DNA from: Chitinophagales bacterium
Lineage (GTDB): Bacteria; Bacteroidota; Bacteroidia; Chitinophagales; Chitinophagaceae
Assembly: GCA_013297995.1 (NCBI GenBank)
Contig: JAAFJB010000011.1
Span: 1 to 56,135, forward strand
Reading direction: 5' to 3'
DNA: 56,135 bases
The translations under genes were made by a program, and so were the position numbers. Under the pieces are notes generated by a model. The model searched no databases and was not told the origin of the DNA. It saw only the letters and a list, made by a program, of their open reading frames with translations. This document shows positions 55,151-56,135 of the stretch, piece after piece (the first letter of the stretch is position 1; the number at the start of each line of letters is the position of its first letter).

Positions 55151-55667
55151 AAAAATTGTAATTCTCGGCCCGGAATCTACCGGAAAAAGTACTTTAAGTG
55201 AGCAGTTGGCACAGCATTACAAAACTGTTTGGTGTAATGAATTTGCAAGAGAATATTTGCATAAAAACGGCACTAACTATAAGGTAGAAGATTTGCTATT
55301 AATTGCAAACGGTCAGCTAGCCTTAGAAGAAACGATGTTGAAAAATGCTTCGTCGCTGCTTTTTATTGATACCGACTTATACGTTATAAAAGTGTGGAGT
55401 GAATATGTATTTGGTGTTTGTGATTTTTTTATACTAGATCAGATAGTAAAAAAACAGTACGATGGATATCTATTATGTGATATTGACCTTCCTTGGGTAA
55501 AAGATGAGTTAAGAGAATATCCAGATGAAAAGCCTCGTCAGGAGCTATTTGGCATGTATAAAGATTTGTTGATAAACCAATCAACTCCTTGGGCATTGAT
55601 CAGTGGAAGTTATGAACAGCGATTACAAAATGCAATAAACGTAGTGGATGATTGGAAAATGAAATGA
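55137..55667 (+). CDS. Nicotinamide riboside kinase-like ATPase (NadR C-terminal domain type)
   Basis: A 176-residue P-loop kinase with GPESTGKST (residues 11-19), NEFAREYL and LFIDTDLYVIKVWSEYVFG, which match the kinase domain of NadR. The NadR adenylyltransferase part is absent. It should convert nicotinamide riboside to NMN. The 14-base overlap with pnuC supports the substrate assignment. NMN adenylylation for NAD must be supplied by another gene. Confidence 0.9.
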   Translation: MKRIKKIVILGPESTGKSTLSEQLAQHYKTVWCNEFAREYLHKNGTNYKVEDLLLIANGQLALEETMLKNASSLLFIDTDLYVIKVWSEYVFGVCDFFILDQIVKKQYDGYLLCDIDLPWVKDELREYPDEKPRQELFGMYKDLLINQSTPWALISGSYEQRLQNAINVVDDWKMK

Positions 55668-56135
55668 CGGGTTACTTGTGAATGCTACCAAATTTTTGCG
55701 GATTTTAGATGGTGGAATTTTTACCACAGATATTTATGCGGAGCACGAAACTTTTGGCTACCACTAAACAGTCTGCGTAGCACGAAACCCCCCTATTGCA
55801 AATGTTTTGTTCAAGCACAGATTCCGCAGTAGTGTTACCACCCGTAGCCTCCCAAATTTCAGGTGTTAGTAAAACTGCGTATGCTTGAAAAGCATGGAGT
55901 AGATATTAGTTTATGCCCTGTTTGTAAAATAGGTAGTATGGAAACAGCAGCCACTTATTACAAGGGAGTATTGTGTAAACCAACAAGAACCAAACTAATT
56001 ATTTACAATGCAAGTAGGCGATCACCATGAATAAATGAATAGCTTATGATTAAAATAAAATTACTGGGTAATAAAAAGCAACTGCATCGCCATAATACAC
56101 CTAGTACAATCTGAACTACATCCCAGTGTGAGCTT
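55668..56135. other. Gene-poor end region with transposon remnant
   Basis: Apart from the IS91-like tail no frame is supported. A 14-base direct repeat GCGxAGCACGAAAC occurs at 55738-55751 and 55775-55788 (13 of 14 identical). The sequence runs to the window edge without a clear element boundary. Confidence 0.5.
55848..56030 (+). pseudogene. C-terminal remnant of an IS91-like transposase
   Basis: The frame PPKFQVLVKLRMLEKHGVD, then ISLCPVCKIGSMETAATYYK, ends at a TGA at 56028. The CPVCKIG zinc-ribbon-like end and the preceding helix resemble the tail of Y2-type (HUH) transposases of the IS91 family in Bacteroidota. An in-frame TAG stands right before Pro-1 of this stretch, and no other transposase part is visible upstream, so only about 60 codons are left. 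The assignment is from pattern memory. Confidence 0.55.

Noticed and set aside
1..56135. Phage, CRISPR array, tRNA or rRNA genes
   Set aside because: None recognised on reading both strands; the only mobile-element trace is the IS91-like tail at the right edge.

Overview
The window looks like chromosomal DNA of a member of the phylum Bacteroidota, most likely family Chitinophagaceae. The reasons are low GC, Bacteroidota-type -7 boxes (TAnnTTTG) instead of E. coli-like promoters, few Shine-Dalgarno sites, and families typical of the phylum (DUF5690, DUF1080, bacterial GH3-fold proteins, NifU-type Nfu proteins, sortilin-like BNR proteins, OmpA lipoproteins). The genus is not resolved. No tRNA, rRNA, prophage or CRISPR array was found. 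About 48 genes are supported, two of them broken.

Layout. 1-8800: the 3' part of an exported plug-domain protein, a 60-residue basic protein, a large exported BNR/sortilin-like protein divergent from a DUF5690 membrane protein, a DUF4143 AAA ATPase, a lipoprotein MsrB and adenylate kinase. 8.8-11.7 kb: PaaZ and an enoyl-CoA hydratase. 11.7-16.2 kb: a compact TolC-HlyD-ABC operon whose ATPase has lost several canonical catalytic motifs. 16.3-19.5 kb: an SbtA-like permease converging on a SulP-carbonic anhydrase pair, which reads as an inorganic-carbon module. The minus strand then continues upstream with FabG, a GH3-fold protein and LptB. 22.8-23.5 kb: a fatty-acid desaturase. 24-30.5 kb: a complete RND efflux operon facing a NarL-type regulator. 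31-34.3 kb: DUF1080 protein, CorA and a MATE exporter. 34.4-37.1 kb: a FIST sensor with a hybrid histidine kinase. 37.2-40.9 kb: a metal-handling group (MerC, Sco, a Fur-family regulator, an epimerase, a small exported protein and a thioredoxin-fold protein) with a perfect palindrome in its divergent promoter.

40.9-48 kb: an LpxD-type acyltransferase, a long structured leader, LysS, an SDR, guanylate kinase, a multi-PAS kinase and a small unknown protein. 48.2-55.7 kb: OmpA lipoprotein, a UvrD/PcrA helicase gene with an internal deletion, a GH5-type protein with a substituted nucleophile, an Nfu protein, a GT-C-like membrane protein, and PnuC plus a nicotinamide riboside kinase. The last 0.5 kb carries the tail of an IS91-like transposase.

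Points most worth following are the degenerate ABC exporter, the SbtA/SulP/carbonic anhydrase cluster, the TTGCAAC palindrome next to the Fur/MerC/Sco genes, nested inverted repeats between MerC and FIST, the structured region before lysS, the GH5 protein with E-to-Q and N-to-A changes in its active site, and the disrupted helicase. All family assignments were made by reading the translations; no database search was run.
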